Of a stretch of 64,000 bases of DNA, positions 63,405-64,000 are shown piece after piece. The position numbers and the translations under genes are program-made. The stretch comes from Metasolibacillus sp. Lineage in GTDB: Bacteria > Bacillota > Bacilli > Bacillales_A > Planococcaceae. The notes below the pieces were generated by a model. That model searched no databases and was not told the DNA's origin. It saw only the letters and a list, made by a program, of their open reading frames with translations. Numbering within the stretch: position 1 is the stretch's first letter; each line of letters begins with the position of its first letter. The DNA is taken from the NCBI RefSeq assembly GCF_025291715.1, contig NZ_JAMBIZ010000011.1:39456-103455 (forward strand), read 5' to 3'.

Positions 63405-63451
63405 GTAGCAGTTTAAAATTAACAATCTATTCATTACCGTATTTCATATCG

Positions 63452-63489
63452 AATTTCGGAAAGCACTTTTGAGCTGTCTTTCCGAAATT
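63452..63489. terminator. Bidirectional terminator between DUF4188 and amidohydrolase genes
   Basis: A 12-bp stem (63452-63463 with 63478-63489) and a following TTTTT tract on the plus strand, with AATTCGATA on the other. Confidence 0.8.
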
Positions 63490-63500
63490 TTTTATCTAAC

Positions 63501-64000
63501 CTACAGTAACTGATGCGCTTTAAAATTAGTTATTAGCTCATTAATAAACCTTTCCTGTTGCTGGAGTGATGGAATATGTTCAAATATAGCTTGCTTTTCC
63601 AAGGGGGCTCCGCTTTTTACAACGAGATGAATATTTGTTGTATTTTCAATATTTATAAGTGGGTTGGCATTTAAAATAACCATATCTGCAATCGCCTGTT
63701 CTTGAATGCAGCCTAAATCCTCATGCTCCAAAGCTTTCGCAGCATTAATCGTTGCTGCTCGAATCGCTTCAATTTCCGTAAAGCCACTTTCTACAAATAA
63801 CATTAATTCACGATGTAAGGCTAACCCAGGAAATGTAAAAATGCCTGCTGGTGTATCTGTCCCTGCAACGACTAATCCCCCCATTTGATGATACATATAA
63901 GCAATTTTTTTCATATAACGATGCACAAGCGTCGCATTAAAATAATTTAACACGGTAAATAATACTGAATTTTCTGTAATCTATTCTTCGAATAAAAAAA
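63501..64000 (-). pseudogene. C-terminal part of an amidohydrolase (imidazolonepropionase/prolidase-like), with in-frame TAG, cut by window edge
   Basis: A 150-residue frame matches the end of metal-dependent amidohydrolases: MGGLVVAGTDTPAG with the metal-site Asp, IEAIRAATINAAKALEHEDL, GCIQEQAIADMVILNANPL. There is no SD at its first GTG. The same frame continues upstream as ITENSVLFTVLNYFN to a TAG at 63981-63983 and then FLFEE to the edge, so a stop, possibly TGG to TAG, interrupts the gene. Substrate unknown. Confidence 0.65.

Noticed and set aside
1..64000. CRISPR arrays, tRNA or rRNA genes, phage or insertion sequence genes
   Set aside because: No regularly spaced repeats, cloverleaf sequences, integrase or transposase motifs were seen on either strand.

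Overview
The window looks like a chromosomal segment of a low-GC Gram-positive rod of the order Bacillales, most like the Lysinibacillus/Solibacillus/Ureibacillus branch. This rests on the conserved order ctsR-mcsA-mcsB-clpC ... radA ... yacL-ispD ... ispF-gltX-cysS-mrnC-rlmB-yacP-sigH-rpmG-secE-nusG-rplK-rplA-rplJ-rplL-ybxB, on close protein matches to Bacillus families recalled from memory, on strong AGGAGG-type ribosome binding sites, on a CtsR operator and a Cys T-box, and on an S-layer-homology surface protein. No tRNA, rRNA, CRISPR array, insertion sequence or phage gene was found.

Region 1 (1-23.3 kb, almost all minus strand) is the conserved information-processing and stress block. 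It holds the L11/L1/L10/L7-L12 ribosomal genes with an L10 leader, nusG/secE/rpmG, sigH, RNA processing and modification genes (yacP/rae1, rlmB, mrnC), the tRNA ligases cysS (T-box controlled) and gltX, the isoprenoid genes ispF/ispD, the PIN-TRAM protein YacL, radA, and the CtsR-controlled McsA/McsB/ClpC arginine-phosphorylation and proteolysis operon. Several things break the usual order. disA is absent from its normal place between radA and yacL, which holds a divergent padR-DUF2812 operon with an elaborate operator array. An EpsC-type serine acetyltransferase and a Fur-boxed ferredoxin-NADP reductase separate ispF from ispD. A soluble chemoreceptor and an unrecognised gene sit between clpC and radA.

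Region 2 (23.4-44.3 kb) is general metabolism and sensing. It holds small membrane proteins, a HemAT globin-coupled aerotaxis transducer, an acyl-CoA thioesterase, a DUF779/aldehyde dehydrogenase pair, RluF, a complete branched-chain amino acid ABC transporter (livJHMGF, with a CodY-like box on the promoter), a methyltransferase, an SRPBCC protein, YbjQ, GMP reductase, an orphan Spo0B-type sensor kinase, malate:quinone oxidoreductase, a 7TM-PAS-GGDEF cyclase and a signal-less metal-receptor protein.

Region 3 (44.4-64 kb) is accessory and cell-envelope signalling. It holds a two-component system whose kinase carries an in-frame stop, a tandem-duplicated secreted DUF4822 protein, a 1092-residue SLH surface protein beside a small secreted helical protein, and three ECF-sigma modules. 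One module is a chimera in which a sigma factor is joined in frame to the C-terminal half of an anti-sigma factor. Next come a Fur-boxed ferrochelatase paralogue lacking the catalytic histidine, a cyclophilin lipoprotein, HelD, a membrane zinc-ribbon leucine-rich-repeat protein, a second padR operon and the end of a broken amidohydrolase gene.

All assignments come from reading motifs, gene order and start/SD geometry by eye. No database search was run, so family names are recalled, not looked up. The most interesting candidates are the sigma/anti-sigma chimera, the histidine-less Fur-regulated ferrochelatase, the split kinase, and the shared half-turn-spaced PadR operators.
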